Assembly: GCA_027886175.1 (NCBI GenBank)
Contig: JAJNNQ010000023.1
Span: 9,503,001-9,567,000, forward strand
Direction: 5' to 3'
DNA length: 64,000 nucleotides
Source: Phylloscopus collybita
Lineage: Eukaryota; Chordata; Aves; Passeriformes; Phylloscopidae
Made by a program: the position numbers and the translations under genes. A model generated the notes under the pieces. That model was not told where the DNA came from, did not search any database, and saw only the letters and a program-made list of their open reading frames with translations. Positions 26,651 through 39,510 of this stretch are shown piece after piece (positions within the stretch are counted from its first letter, which is position 1; the number at the start of each line of letters is the position of its first letter).

Positions 26651-29600
26651 GAGTATTTCTTTTCTGTGGCCCAGGTAGAGTTTTGTATAGCATTCAGAGC
26701 TTTACCATTTTGAAGCCTGTCACCTCTCTCTTTGGCAGAACCACTGTTTAATAGACATTTTCTGTCTCAACCTTAATTTTCTTTCTGAGGCATTATCTTC
26801 AACCTTTTTATCTGCTGATTTTCTGACAGAGCACAGTTTTGGGGGTGTTTTTGCTGAAATTGTCAGTTGCCATGGCAAAATATTCCTCCCATCCTTGGAT
26901 AAACCAATTTAGGCTGTGGCACAGTCTTTAGGTAGAAGCTGTGAAATGACTGAAAGCTACAAGTTGGTCTCTTTTATTGAGGAAGTCACATCCTTACTGA
27001 TTTAATCCTTCAGGTAAGGATGGCTTTGTGGTTTAGTGCCTTTTGCCTCTTGTTTGATGTACTGAAAATCTGTCCACTTTAATCTGTGGTGTGTTTTGAG
27101 TTCAGCATTCTTAGCAGCAAAAGCAAAGAAGTATTATGACAGCACTCACCTTGCTCTGTGTTCCCGTGAAAGAAATGCAACTGCTCGGTCAGAGGGTGCT
27201 GAGCAAGTCCTGGCTGACACACGGCCTTTGGGGAATACCAGAATATCTGTAATAAAACTAGCTGTGTGAGGGCAGGGACACAGCACTCACTAGGTTTCTT
27301 GACAGTTGTGTGACAAGAAAATCTTTGTCCTCCTGTTCATAAATTGACACTGGCTCTTTCTTTCTTGATTTTTTTTTTTATTATTATTTCTTATTTTACT
27401 TTGAATCATTTCTCCTGGCTGCTTGGGGAAATTTCTGCTTCATTTATGGAATACTGTGGGACAATCCACAATCATCTTTCTTCTTCTTGGAATATTTATA
27501 GTGGTAAGGTTGTGAAATTGAAATACAGGTTTGTTGGGGCTTTTTTGTTTGTGGGTTTGGTTGGGTTTTTTTCAAAAGAAGAAATTTCTATGTAAACGTG
27601 TGAAAGCTGGTTGATAAAACCAAGATTCCAGGTTACTATGAAACTGTAAACAGAAAGTCAGCCACAGAGGGATGTTCTAGCTGATTAAACCAGCAAAATC
27701 CCATTGCACAAGCAAACAAAAAGGATCTGACTGCTTCTTTTCTGCCTTTTAACTTCTCTGACAAACCTGAAAGCTGTGTCATTTTTTGAAGGTAGCTTCT
27801 TTCATTTTTCAAAACAATAGCTGCACATACTGCTAGAAATTTTCCCACCAAAATAAAAACATTCTTCCATAGGTGAAATCTTACAGGAGTCATTTCTGTC
27901 ACACAGCTGTTGCTGTGCTGAGATGTCCTGTTCTTTTAAAGTTTTTCTGAAGTTCTTTCAGCCTTCTGATGTTTTTACTTTTGTGGTGGAGTTTCTCACA
28001 CATTTTTCATGTAAAAAATGATTGTTTTGCATTCCTTTCTGGAGGAGGAGAGAATTGATGGACTGTTGGTTTGACCAGTGTGATTGGAGAGGACAATTTT
28101 CTTTCTCCAATCCATGGTCACTGTTGGAATTCTATAAAGGTCAAGGTCTGTAAATAAACTGCCCCTTTTTTGCCGTGGACATCTCAGTGCATGAGTGTCA
28201 TTCTTTTGTGTTGTATTGTGACACTGAGACATTATTTTAGGGTTCAAATACATGATTTCAGTAGCCTCAAGAATTGCCACTGAAGTGGCCCAGACAGTTC
28301 ATGAAATTGTCCAATTCTTTTACCAGTTATGAAAGCTCCAGGACACCTTTCCTACACCCTTCATCTTTCCTGTCAGTCCATGCTCTTGCCAGATCCAAAG
28401 TCTCCACAAAACCATGTGGTCTTTGTCCTGCTTGCTCAGGTGTCCCCCCAGGCCAGGCTGTGACCTGGTCCCGCTGTGGGACTCTGCCACAGCAAAGTGT
28501 CACAGAAGAGCCACAGGGGGACTGTGGCAATGTCCTGCATCAGAGGCAACAGAACTGTTTAAAATTAAACCATCGTACTCAGCTGGGCTCATAGAGCTAA
28601 AATGAGATCTTGATTATCCTGTCTCTTTTTAGAAACTGGAGAAGAATCCAAATGTGATTTTTTTTTTTTTTATTCTTTTTTACATGCTGCAGTGTAGAAT
28701 GTCTTTGGGTGAGGGCAGGCTTTGCCAGCACTGTCACACATCTGGGCTCAGAGAAGCAATTTGTGACTGAACAGGAAGAAAAAGTAGGCCAGCCTACAAG
28801 AGAGTATCTAGGAATTACTCCTGAGGGATTTGTGCCACAGTGCCTCCAGCAGCTGAAATAACAGCATGAAATTGCGATTAAAAATTAAGAAGAGATATGG
28901 GCTATTTGACCTTCTTTCAGTCAGGGACACAGAGGCCCTGTCTGGGATGGGGATGCAGAGAAATGCAGCTTCTGTTGAGCAATTACAGCAAGAGGCTGCT
29001 GAGGTTCATCCCAAGCACAGTGGAACAGGGAGATCAAGTCTTTCCTTGCAGAACCTAAACTGCTTTCAGCACTGGTTAAGGTGGAGTGGAACAGCTACAG
29101 ATCAGAAATAGGAAAGAAACTGTCAATTGTTACATTTTCTGAGTTTACGGAAATCTAGGCAAGATTAATTAGGCCCCTGAGAGGCCTTGTAAATGAGGAT
29201 TTAATTTTCCAAATTTGCTGTTTGGCTCACCTTTTTACCCAGGCTGTTACTGTGAATGCCCAGCTGACTCCAGCATGAGCTGGGGAACAGGCAATGAGGC
29301 AGAGCAGCCTGTTTGGGTGGATGTGTATCCCAGGCTTGTTTTGGAACTCAGTTATGATAAGCTGCTAGGAAGTTTAAGTTGGAATAATAATATAACCATG
29401 GCAGTGTTGATACAGAGCTGACGCAAATGCTGATGATTGTTTTGGGCTGCCAGTGTGCATCTGGTGGCTCAGTCTGAACCACCAGGGCTAGGAAGGGTTT
29501 GGAAAGGGAATGCACAAAGTAGAAAAGGCATACCAAAAAGGGTGATTCCTTGGAGCTTGTGCCAGCCTGTGTAAATAAGACTGTGATAACAAACTGCTTG

Positions 29601-32600
29601 ACTTTGCAAGAGGTTTTGATTTGTCCTGAGCCGTGGAGCCTGAGAGTCAGTGAGGAGACAGCCCTGGTGTGAATCCTGCTCGTTTGTTACCTTTGGGCAT
29701 CAGTCTCTGGTCACTCCACATATTGTTTGGGGAAAAGGCTTTCTCAGTGTGTGTTTGTGCAGCACCACATAGAGCCAAGCAGGATAATGACTGGAGGAAA
29801 GTCTGCAGGCTCTGCACCCTTTGATAGCAAATATGGTGTATTTATAAAATATGGTGTAAATACATCATAGAGTCTTGGCTACCCATTTGTATAGAATAGT
29901 GCAATACTTAGGTAAATTGTCTTGCCTGTGGTAGAAATTCATAGCACTCTAACAAAGCCTGACCTCATTTAAAATGCAGGGAACTTCTCAACTTACTTGA
30001 CTGTGCTGCCAGCTTCTTCAAGTGGCAGAGAGGATGTTTGTCTTGTTTGGTGACAGAACAACAGACAGAACCTTGTGTATTTTTGTATATTCTCCACAAG
30101 AAGTTTCCTATATCTGTAACTGTTCTGCATTTATTACTGCCATATTATGCATGTTGAAAAAATTATTGGTGTTTGTTGCTTCAATGAGTTCTTAATTATT
30201 GTGTCCTTGAAGGCTAATGCCATTGGGGAGCATTTTTGTGGGTAACTGGGGTGTGTGTCTTTCGTCAGGAGATGGACCATAAGGTTACAATGCCATAAAG
30301 CACCATCATGCCTTAGTCTGTGCATGGAATGTCCAGAATGGAGGGGGGTATTGAAGAACCATGAAGAACTGTTGGTCAGATTCTTAGATGATAAAAATCA
30401 ACTTAAGAACATGAGAGAAACAAGCCTGTGTTCCTGCTGAGCTGGTTAGGGTGTTTTGTTTTTTTTTTCCCCACCTTGTAAGCTTTTGAGACTGTTACAG
30501 TAGGAGCTTTACCCATATATATTCCTCCTTCCAACTCTTACAGCTTCACCTTTGACAGGGTTCTCTTTAGTTTTTCAAAGTTTCAGAATTAAAAATGTCT
30601 TGTCACTCCTCAGAATATTTCACGGACTAGTTATTATTGTGAAAAACTGAAGAGACCTGAATAATGAATGGAGTCAGTATTTCACTGCACCTCTGAGATC
30701 TGATTTTTATGGAAATCAGTAATGCAGAGTATTTTATGAGACTAATAGATAAATATTGCCTTTCACAGATATTTGTTTTTCTCTGAACTGTTCAGCACAA
30801 GGATCAACAACCATCCCCCTTTGCAGGGTTATCTGGCTGTGGGAGCTGCCACAGGTTTGTCACCTGGGAAGCTGTCAGTCAAGTGGCAGGGTAAATGACC
30901 AGCTTTCTCTTTCCACTGTGTTTTGAAACTGCACTTAAATGTTTCTGCTTGTCTCACTGCCAAGCCAATGGTGAGATATTATGGGGAATTATAAAAGGGA
31001 GTTTTGTGCAGGAAATTCAGAGTTCAGCTGTTCTCTAGCACAATTCCTTTTTATAAAGAAACTCTGAGGAAGCCTTCTCAGATTACTGTACCCTGACAAA
31101 ACATTGCCATCAGGAGACATCCTGTGTCATGTTGTGGTCCTCAAATCAAAGGGGAAAGAGTTTGTGCTCAGATATTGTAGAAGGTGCCCTGCCAAGAGTG
31201 ACTGATACCCTGCTGGTTTACAGAGAAGTTTCAGCAGTGAAATGCACTGAATAACACTGTCCCATGTGCTTCATGAGGCAAGGTCCTAGGGCTGGGGAAA
31301 GTTCTGGAGCACTTTCTCTGCAGTTATTGAAGGTCACTAATTTTCCATCATAAACAAAATTGTCAGATGTTTCCTAGCTGAGAGCCAGGGCATTACTTCT
31401 GTGCTGTTGAGGGTCATGCTTTTCCTCTAGCTTGTGTGTAGTGTTACTAGATCAAAAACCTTCACAGGAAGAGACAGTCTCTCTTGATTGTGTTTTTATA
31501 GTGCCTGTCATATGTTTCTTTGCCTCTCTCCTAGGAGGACAGAATCACTTCATTTTAGAAGGAAGACATTGGAAAGGGAAGAAACCAGCACTAGCTGGAG
31601 TATTTCAAGATTTACTGAATGAAATGGTCGTATTTAGTTTGACTTAGATACTTGCATTGTGCATGGACTCACCTTCCTCTGCAGTGTCTTCCTTCCTGTG
31701 AGGGAACTGGTAGCCAAGAGAGGAGGGACTCTCCTGAATACGCTGCCAGGAGTTCAGACTGTGTTAGGACATCCCCTCTTACCTCTGTTAGCATGTCTCC
31801 CTGGGCTGGCATGGGTAGGTCTGCTTGGGCAGGCACCACATCCCACTTTCCTGGAGGCTGGGGCTCCCTTGGCACTCCTGATGCTCCCACGAGAGCCCAT
31901 GGGTAACAAGAACCACATGGACCACACACCTTCCTGCTTCCTGAGGGATTTCACCATCTGTAACTGCTTCTTGGATGACCCAGGGGGGCTCAAAGTTTCC
32001 CCCATGCTGACAACTCCCTGCCTCACAGGACCTCTTTGCTCATAGCATCCAAGCACTTGGTAGTGAGCACGGTTCATTAGAAGGGAGAGGTGAGTGTCAA
32101 GGGCAGGGATCAGTGTTTAAGAGTAGTTCAGTGTTTTAATTTGAGCTGATTATGGAAATAGAATGTGAAAGGTAACTAGAGGTATTTTGCTCCCTGCTAA
32201 AGAAAGGTCATATTCAGCACAGGGAGGGCCCCTTCCATGCCTTGTTCTTTACAGAACATGGGGCACTGCAGTCCCTTGGCTGGACTCACCCTGCAATCAT
32301 GGGGTGTCTTGGTCTTCTTCAGTGGACGTTTCCAGCCTGCACTGCAGGTCATGGTGCAGATGCTGGGTGGGAATCTTCTTCATTAGTTTCATTTCCCTCT
32401 GATACTGTATATTCAGAAGTATTTGTGCAGCACCAGGCCGTTGACAATACTGCTGATTACTTCACTATTTAATTAGGATGAAAGACACAGAGCGAGCAAT
32501 TGGGGATTTTACACTTGGGAAAGAAATTGATTTATGGAACAATCAGACTGTTAGCTCCAGCAGGCTTTTCTTTAAAAAGCAAGAAAAGTATTCTTGTCAC

Positions 32601-35600
32601 TTTGGGATTGATTTAAATTGGGGAATTTGTACAAAATTATTCTTCTCAGCCTGTGATTGCAGAGACCTAGCAATGGGGCAGAAGTGGATCCTCTGTTGCA
32701 TTCTGTAATGTATCTCAGGAGTGAGGAGCTCAAGCTTTCTGCAAGCCTGGGCTTAGCAGTGCCTCAGTGGGACCCCATTGAAAGGCCTTGCCTGGGCCAA
32801 ACCTGCTCAGTCACAGAGCTCTGCTCTTGCTCTAGCAAGGAATTTCTGTCCTTTGGCCAGTGTAGAATCACCTGGGAATTAGAAATTATCTAATCTAAAG
32901 GCAGCTAGGGGGATGTACGTAGGTGCTGCTCTTCCTCATGCCTTGCATAAATGCAAACATCACCCAAAAGGTGCAAATCAATCTGAAAGGTCAGGATGGT
33001 GCTAATATTGTTACAGCCTTGCCCACACTCATGAGCTTTATTGGGCAGTGGTACATTTCAGCTGAAGCTGGGAGTTTTCCCTGAGGCATCCTGAAATAAA
33101 TGTTGGATGAATTGAAGGTGTCTTGCCTCCTAGAGTAGATCTGCACCTGCTGTTCCCTGCTCCAGCCTCAGCCCAGCATCACCCAGTCTGGCATCATCAC
33201 AGCCTGCTCTTGCCAGGCTGCCAACAGCCCATATGCAAGGCCTTGCTGTCTGACACCAAATGTCTCCCAGTTCCTCTTCAGAGTGAAGCTGAACCAGAGG
33301 TCATGTTTTTCCTGGTATGCTTGTGTTTTTTAAGGAAACTTCACTCTGCAGATATTTATAGTCTTAGTGCATGTGAAGGGACCATAATAGAAACAAAAGG
33401 CTGCTTTCTGTTATTCTCTCAGGCTGCTGCAGCACTTGTTGCCCCAGAGTTCCTGTGGGGAGCTGTAGGTTTGGCTGAGCTGTAGCTGAGTGGCTTTTTC
33501 TTCCCATTTCTGTAGCTAGAAAGGGGCAGATTTCTGTGACCAGGATAAAGAAGTTGATACAAATACTTGGCTAATGAACATTTGTCAGCTAAGAAAAATT
33601 AATTCTGACTTCCCTGTTAATAAAAGGTGTATTTGGAGGGACTCTAATGCTAAACACAGGACCAGGAGAGAAAACAGCTGAATTCATTTTCCTATTGCTA
33701 CAAACCTCCCACCATTTTTGGGAAGGGCAGCTGAATCATGCTCTCCATATACGATGCTCTCCTCCCTAGCAGTAAAATAAGGGTAAAACTGTAAGTTGTG
33801 ACTGTCTGGATGGCAAGCTGGTTGGCAGGGCACATTCACCTGACCATAGCTGCCAGCTCTACTGAGCAGAGTACTCCCTCCTCCAGACTCGAGAGAACTG
33901 TCGTGGAATTAACATGTCCTGCCCCAAGTCTGAGAACAGCAGCCACATCCCTCAGCAAGCAACTCCAAAAGGGCTTGACAGTTAAGTAATTGCCTCTGCT
34001 GCCTGGCATTTAAGAAATGAAGTGAAACTTAAATGGGAGTTCTGCAAAGTTTGGTAGTCCTTCCACTCAGCTCCCATTCATGGTGGGCGTTCAAGCTTCC
34101 AGCCTAATGGGGATTTGTGAGAAGGCATCAACTCAGAAAAACTGTCAACAGCACCACAGGTCAGACAAGGACATATTATTATGCACCTTTGAAAACACAG
34201 CCAGACTTCACATCTCAGCCCAGCATGCAGCAATCATTAGTCACCCTGCATAATCCCCTTGACCTATTTTTTTTTTCCTTTCACAGTGGTCACATTTGAA
34301 AATACTGTCTAGAGCTGGTTGGGCCCACACAAGGTTGTTAATTGGGAGCTGTCTAGCTAAGGGGTGACACAGAGGCAAAGTTCAGCACAGTGTGCTCAGC
34401 ACCCTGGTTGCAATGCTGAGGGTTCCCAGGGAGGTGGTGGCTGGCAGGCCTTGTGTCACCAGTATGCACAGGGACTTTATTCCTGATGCTGCTGAAGGGG
34501 CTGGTTCTGAAGTGCCTTCCTGCTTTGGTTTATCTGGAATTAAGGATTTGGCAGGAGTTGGCCCAGCAGGAGGGTTGGAATGTGAGAAGTGCTAATGGCA
34601 TTTACTTAGAGGGGTGGGAAGACCCCAGCTGGAGCAATGGACCAGCCAGGGAAAGCTGCCCACACACCTCCATCCCAGAGAGCTGGGTGGGCATGGCCTT
34701 AGTCATTAGGGGATTTTAAAGGGGTTGCCATCCTTCTTGTTTCCCCCTAAGGCTGGTGCCAAAGCTGTGGGAAGCAGCACTATTCCCAGTGCACTGGGGC
34801 TATCACTCACTGTCACCTCACACCAGCTGCTTTCCCTTATCCTGCAGGGGCAAGTGTGGCCCTGCATGGGTGGGGAGATGTGGAAATGATCTGCAAGCTT
34901 GCTACAGAGACTTGTAACTTCTGAGGGATTTATTCCACATACCATGTATCAGTTAAATTCCTGGAGGCTGAAGCCAGAGTTATGTAGATGAAGGAATTAG
35001 CATAAAAACTATTTACAATACTTATTCCATTATTATACTATCAAAGTGCTTCACAGGCTCTAATAAATTCCTGTTGCAGCTTCTCTGGGAGCTAGAAAAT
35101 TGTTATTCATCCAAGTCTGAAGATAAATTGAGGTGTTCAGAGATAAGGCCCAGGTTAGTAGCAGAGTCAGATTGGTTTCCAGATAAGCCAGGTGCCTGCA
35201 TATCACTGAGGTCACAAAAGATGTCCATCATCAAGTGGGAACAGGTACCTGGGTATTAGCTGGTGCCCTGTCTGCTGGGCCAGCTTTTCTATCTGAGCAT
35301 CTGTAACAGCAGTGCATGTAGTTGGAATTTGATGCTGAATTTCAAAGGCTAATAATTTTCCAGAGTGCTTTTCCTTGTTCCTCTGTCTGCAGAGCCAGCC
35401 CAAATGAAAGGCAGAGCAAAGCAGGGCTCTCCTGCCTCAGCCAGGGAAAGGATCAAAGCTGTGGATGGTGCTGAAGGCACAAGCCTGTCTTGCTTACCTG
35501 CACTAGTTTATGAAGCTGCTGGTCTAGGGAGATTGGTTGGTGTCAAATCTACTTTGCAAAACTGGTCAAGGGTGGCATTATAAGTTTGCTGCACCCTTGT

Positions 35601-36174
35601 ACAAAAGGCATGTTTAGCTGATTAGATCAGGCTGTGTTTTGCTAGAAGCAGCCAGTTTTGGAAATCTTGCTTTTCCTTATCACATCAACCTTCCTGCCTT
35701 CCCCTGGTGTCTCCGGAGCCACAGGTGCATGTGCTGTTTATCCTCCAGTCCCTACAGGCATTTATAAAATTTACAAGGCTGAAAAAAACAATGTAATGCT
35801 ACAATTTGGAGCTGATGGTCTTGAAGTGTGGTGCCTACACTGCCAAACAGAGGTGGTCAGAAATTGCTTCTCTCCTGCTGTAAGGCTGCACACTTGATGT
35901 CAGGAGTGGTGCGTGGAGTGCATTTGAGGGATGGTGCAGGTGTCTTTGTGAAGCTGTTTCCTTGTCTGTTTCTGGCTGTACTGAGCTGTGTCAGTCCATC
36001 CTGCATATTCCTGCCTTCCTATTAAAGCCCTGGGTACTGAGTGCTACTGTCTCTGCTCTTGAGCTGTTCATTTAGGGCAGAAGTGCTTTATGTTGCCATC
36101 ATCATTTTGTAAGGAGCAAAGAAAAAATGTGGTCTATTCCCTTGATCCAGGATAATCATATCTTGACAGCATAC

Positions 36175-36200
36175 TAATTAATCATCTCACTAATTAATCA
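36175..36200. promoter_or_regulatory. Paired TAATTAATCA homeodomain-type sites
   Basis: Two identical 10-bp TAATTAATCA motifs start exactly 16 bp apart in an AT-rich intronic stretch. TAATTA is the core recognised by many homeodomain proteins. The exact repetition may be a small tandem duplication, and function is unproven. Confidence 0.25.
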
Positions 36201-38457
36201 GGTAGTTCTTTCCCGTGTTGCTGTCTAATTACTGTTTAGTAGCCCAGACTTCAGTGTGCAAATAACTAATATTTTCAAGCAGGAGTTTCAAGGAGAGGAG
36301 CACAGTGGGCCATGACTCCTGGTGTAACTGCTCCACCTTCTTTGAATTACTCCTGGGATAAATCTGGTCTGTCAAATCTTGTAGTCTACTGAATCACAGA
36401 ACAACCCTAATTATTGCCATATTGGCCACAAGGAAAGAATGTGCCCAGCTCCCCTGCTCAGTGCAATGGGCTGAGCTGCTGTCCTGAAGCTGATAATTTG
36501 CTCAGAGTACATCCATATGTTGGCTCCCCAGGAGCTCTTCCTAACCTAGCAGATTATAAGCTAATGAGCTTGAGCCATACTTTGGGGATCAATATACAGG
36601 ATGCTCTTAAAAGATGGGGTTGTATATTAGAGTGTGCTGAATGTCTCCATGGTAGAGATTTACTTGTAAGCCAGGGAAGACAGCAAAGACAAAAAATTAC
36701 AATTGCTTAACACGTATACCTTGAAATTGCTTTTTGCCTCTGCCTCCAGCTCATCCCCTTCTGGTTTAGTTGGGATTCCCAATGTTTGTGATGTGTCCTG
36801 ATTCTGTGTGTGCATGCATGAATCCAAATTCTACCCAGCCAAAAATTTAGACTCATTAAAAAATTTTAACCACACCTGGAAGAACAGCAGAAACTTTACA
36901 ATGTTCATAAAATATTTCATAAAAATAGCCTTTTTTATGGGTTTTATTAAAGCAAGTCAGACCTTCATCCATGGGACTTTACCAGTGTAAAAATGGTTTC
37001 ATACTTCAGCACTATTCCCATATGTGAAAGAAATCAATGAAAGCTGATACAAGGCAGTTTCCCACTTGCTGAGCTGCCTTTTAGGCTGGAAACATTGTTT
37101 AGGTGTGTGTGATTTGGGTTGTTGCTAGCTATATCCTATAATATCTGTGTCAATGCTATAAAACTAATTCGTAAGACATCAGTGTCCAGCTCAAACAGCA
37201 TGTGTACACACCTACCTTGATGTTGGCTGTGGACCCACTGATAATTTAATATCTCCCATTTCTTCAAAGCTGTGTGACCCTAACAAAGAGGTGACTTCAT
37301 GTCTTGGTGTCATGTTCACCCCAGACATATTGCAGCAATTTTCTCGTGTTTTTTATTGCTCAGTTGTACTCAGCTGCCGCTGTATTTGCTGCATGATTAC
37401 ACTGTCAGTGTCCAGTGTCAGACCTTTGCCCAAACCAGCCTGAGAATGGCCTTGCAAACATTCTGAGGAGCTGGAGTGTGTTTGCTTTTCCTTGCCTTGT
37501 TTGCTTTCCATTATCTGTCTTCATGGTGATAAAAACTGCTGCTGTCAACCTCAGGAGTGCTCTGACTCTGGCTCTGACAAAAGGAGGAATGATGTGCAGG
37601 CTCTGCTCTGCCTGGTGGAGCTTCTCCCCAGTGGAGCCAAGACAAGGGAAATGTCAACCACATAAATAGCAGGGGCTCTCCAAGAACGTGTGTTGGAATA
37701 AAAGCAGCTAAAAATAGACTCTAAGACTAAATGTGAATCATCTGGAGAGCAACTTGCAGAATTTTCTGCAGGAAAATCCTGAAAGGAGGAAGCCATGCTT
37801 TTGGAAGCAATCATGCAAGCTGGAGGCCAGTAAAGTCTTCCTGTGGAAAACTGCAACTTCCAACATGTGCTCTTGGGGAGAGCTCACACCCTGCCCTGGG
37901 TCTGCCTTCTCCACTTATGCTGGGGCTTAGTCTCATTCTTACTGGTGCAAGTTTTTGTTGTCTCCCAAGGGTTGGGATTTTTTTATTCCGATTTTGATCC
38001 TAAAGAACCAGAACTCCAGCAAGTAGAATCAGACTTTGTTAAAACAGCCAGTCCACAGACTTTCTCTCTCCTCCAGACGCTTGCAGGTGCCAGAAACATG
38101 GGAAGGTGGTGAAACTTTTTTAAAAACAGTGAGTTTGGTTGGACCCCTTCTTTCAGTCCAAATGCTTATCCCCACTGACTTCCCTCAGCCATTCATTTGT
38201 CCCCCTTTCCCAGTTGTAATCTGCTGCTGGGGCTTACCAGAGCTATTTCCAATGCAACACGTTTAAGCCGAAATTGAAAAGTCTTTGTGCACGGAGGCCT
38301 CGGTGTCATGTGGTGAATATCTTAGATGCAGAGAGGGATCAAGGTGGCTTCTTAGTTACCAGTAGTTAACACAACCCATTGTGGTCGATTTAATTGCCAT
38401 TTATCCGTGTCTTTGTGTGCCCTGCTCGGAAGGAGTGCGAACTGGAAATAAGAGAGC

Positions 38458-38467
38458 GGATAAATAG
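38458..38467 (+). promoter_or_regulatory. TATA-like motif next to a CpG-enriched patch
   Basis: GGATAAATAG is followed at once by GCCGCGG in a short CpG-containing patch (about 38400-38490) just left of the minisatellite. A TATA-like box with GC-rich flanks is a classical core-promoter arrangement, with a start expected about 30 bp downstream. No splice donor, transcript or protein follows that I can defend. Confidence 0.2.
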
Positions 38468-38710
38468 CCGCGGTTTCGCTGTGGCACCAGGCGAAGCCTC
38501 AGCTATAGTGCAGCCCTAGTGTGCTCTGACAGGCATTGAGGAGCAGCTGAAGCCTTTCTGCCGGACAATGCTGGGCCACAAAAGCAGCATTAGGGCCAGC
38601 AGCCCCGGCCAGGCGGGAGCAGCCGATCACAGAGAGCTCCCCAGGCTCTGCAGAGCAGCTGGGGACGGGAGAGGAGAGCGGTGCCAGGGCCGCGCTGCCG
38701 TGCCAGGAGT

Positions 38711-39510
38711 GGGCACGGGGCTGGCACAGGGCCCTGCAGAGCCCCGGGCACATGGGCCCTGCAGAGCACACGGACACTGCAGAGCCCTGGGCACATGGGC
38801 CCTGCAGAGCACACGGACACTGCAGAGCCCTGGGCACACAGAGCCCCGGGCACATGGGCCCTGCAGAGCACACGGACACTGCAGAGCCCCGGGCACATGG
38901 GCCCTGCAGAGCACACGGACACTGCAGAGCCCCAGGCACATGGGCCCTGCAGAGCACACGGACACTGCAGAGCCCTGGGCACACAGAGCCCCGGGCACAT
39001 GGGCCCTGCAGAGCACACGGACACTGCAGAGCCCATGGCACATGGGCCCTGCAGAGCACACGGACACTGCAGAGCCCTGGGCACACAGAGCCCCGGGCAC
39101 ATGGGCCCTGCAGAGCACACGGACACTGCAGAGCCCCGGGCACATGGGCCCTGCAGAGCACACGGACACTGCAGAGCCCCAGGCACATGGGCCCTGCAGA
39201 GCACACGGACACTGCAGAGCCCTGGGCACACAGAGCCCCGGGCACATGGGCCCTGCAGAGCACACGGACACTGCAGAGCCCTGGGCACATGGGCCCTGCA
39301 GAGCACACGGACACTGCAGAACCCCGGGCACACGGGCACACAGAGCCCTGGACACACGGGCCCTGCAGAGCCCCGGACACACGGGCCCTGCAGAGCCCTG
39401 GGCACACGGGCACACAGAGCCCTGGACACACGGGCCCTGCAGAGCCCTGGGCACACAGAGCCCCAGGCACAGGGCCCTGCAGAGCCCCGGGCACACGGGC
39501 ACTGCAGCCC
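38711..39510. repeat. 43-bp GC-rich minisatellite with higher-order structure
   Basis: Twelve near-identical 43-bp units, each with GGGCACATGGGCC, CACACGGACAC and two CTGCAGAGC cores, start at 38746, 38789, 38848, 38891, 38934, 38993, 39036, 39095, 39138, 39181, 39240 and 39283. A 16-bp insert (GGGCACACAGAGCCCC) follows at 38832, 38977, 39079 and 39224. The array therefore alternates 102-bp (two units plus insert) and 145-bp (three units plus insert) blocks, making a 247-bp higher-order repeat present at 38746-38992 and 38993-39239 and then partially. Degenerate shorter units fill both edges, mainly 39326-39510. The unit has no stop codon in any frame on either strand, and 43 and 16 are both one more than a multiple of three. 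The long open frames here (up to 376 codons on the minus strand, 338 on the plus) are therefore automatic and not evidence of a protein. Confidence 0.97.

Larger units (their letters stand above)
20124..38400 (+). other. RAB11FIP4: RAB11FIP4 intron 3, first part (non-coding)
   Basis: This stretch starts at the GTAAGAG donor. I looked for the expected next coding segment of RAB11FIP4 (acidic middle region with an EEQFEDYGEG-type motif) and did not see it. The sequence is mostly AT-rich with GC-richer patches near 21360-21780, 23450-23700 and 31650-32050, whose open frames (up to 220 codons on the minus strand at 21126-21788) resemble no protein I know. It holds T-rich runs near 26590-26650, 27369-27381 and 28658-28681, a diverged tandem duplication near 29828-29862 with an AAATATGGTGTA core, and paired TAATTAATCA motifs at 36175-36184 and 36191-36200. 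No RNA gene or clear transposon was recognised. Confidence 0.7.

Noticed and set aside
37843..38112. Plus-strand frame with an acidic stretch (SDFDPKEPELQQ) that might be a RAB11FIP4 middle-region exon
   Set aside because: It does not match the remembered acidic region of FIP4 (EEQFEDYGEG-type), and I could not place convincing splice sites around it.
38711..39510. CRISPR-like array
   Set aside because: The units are directly contiguous with no unique spacers, and the host is a vertebrate; it is a minisatellite.
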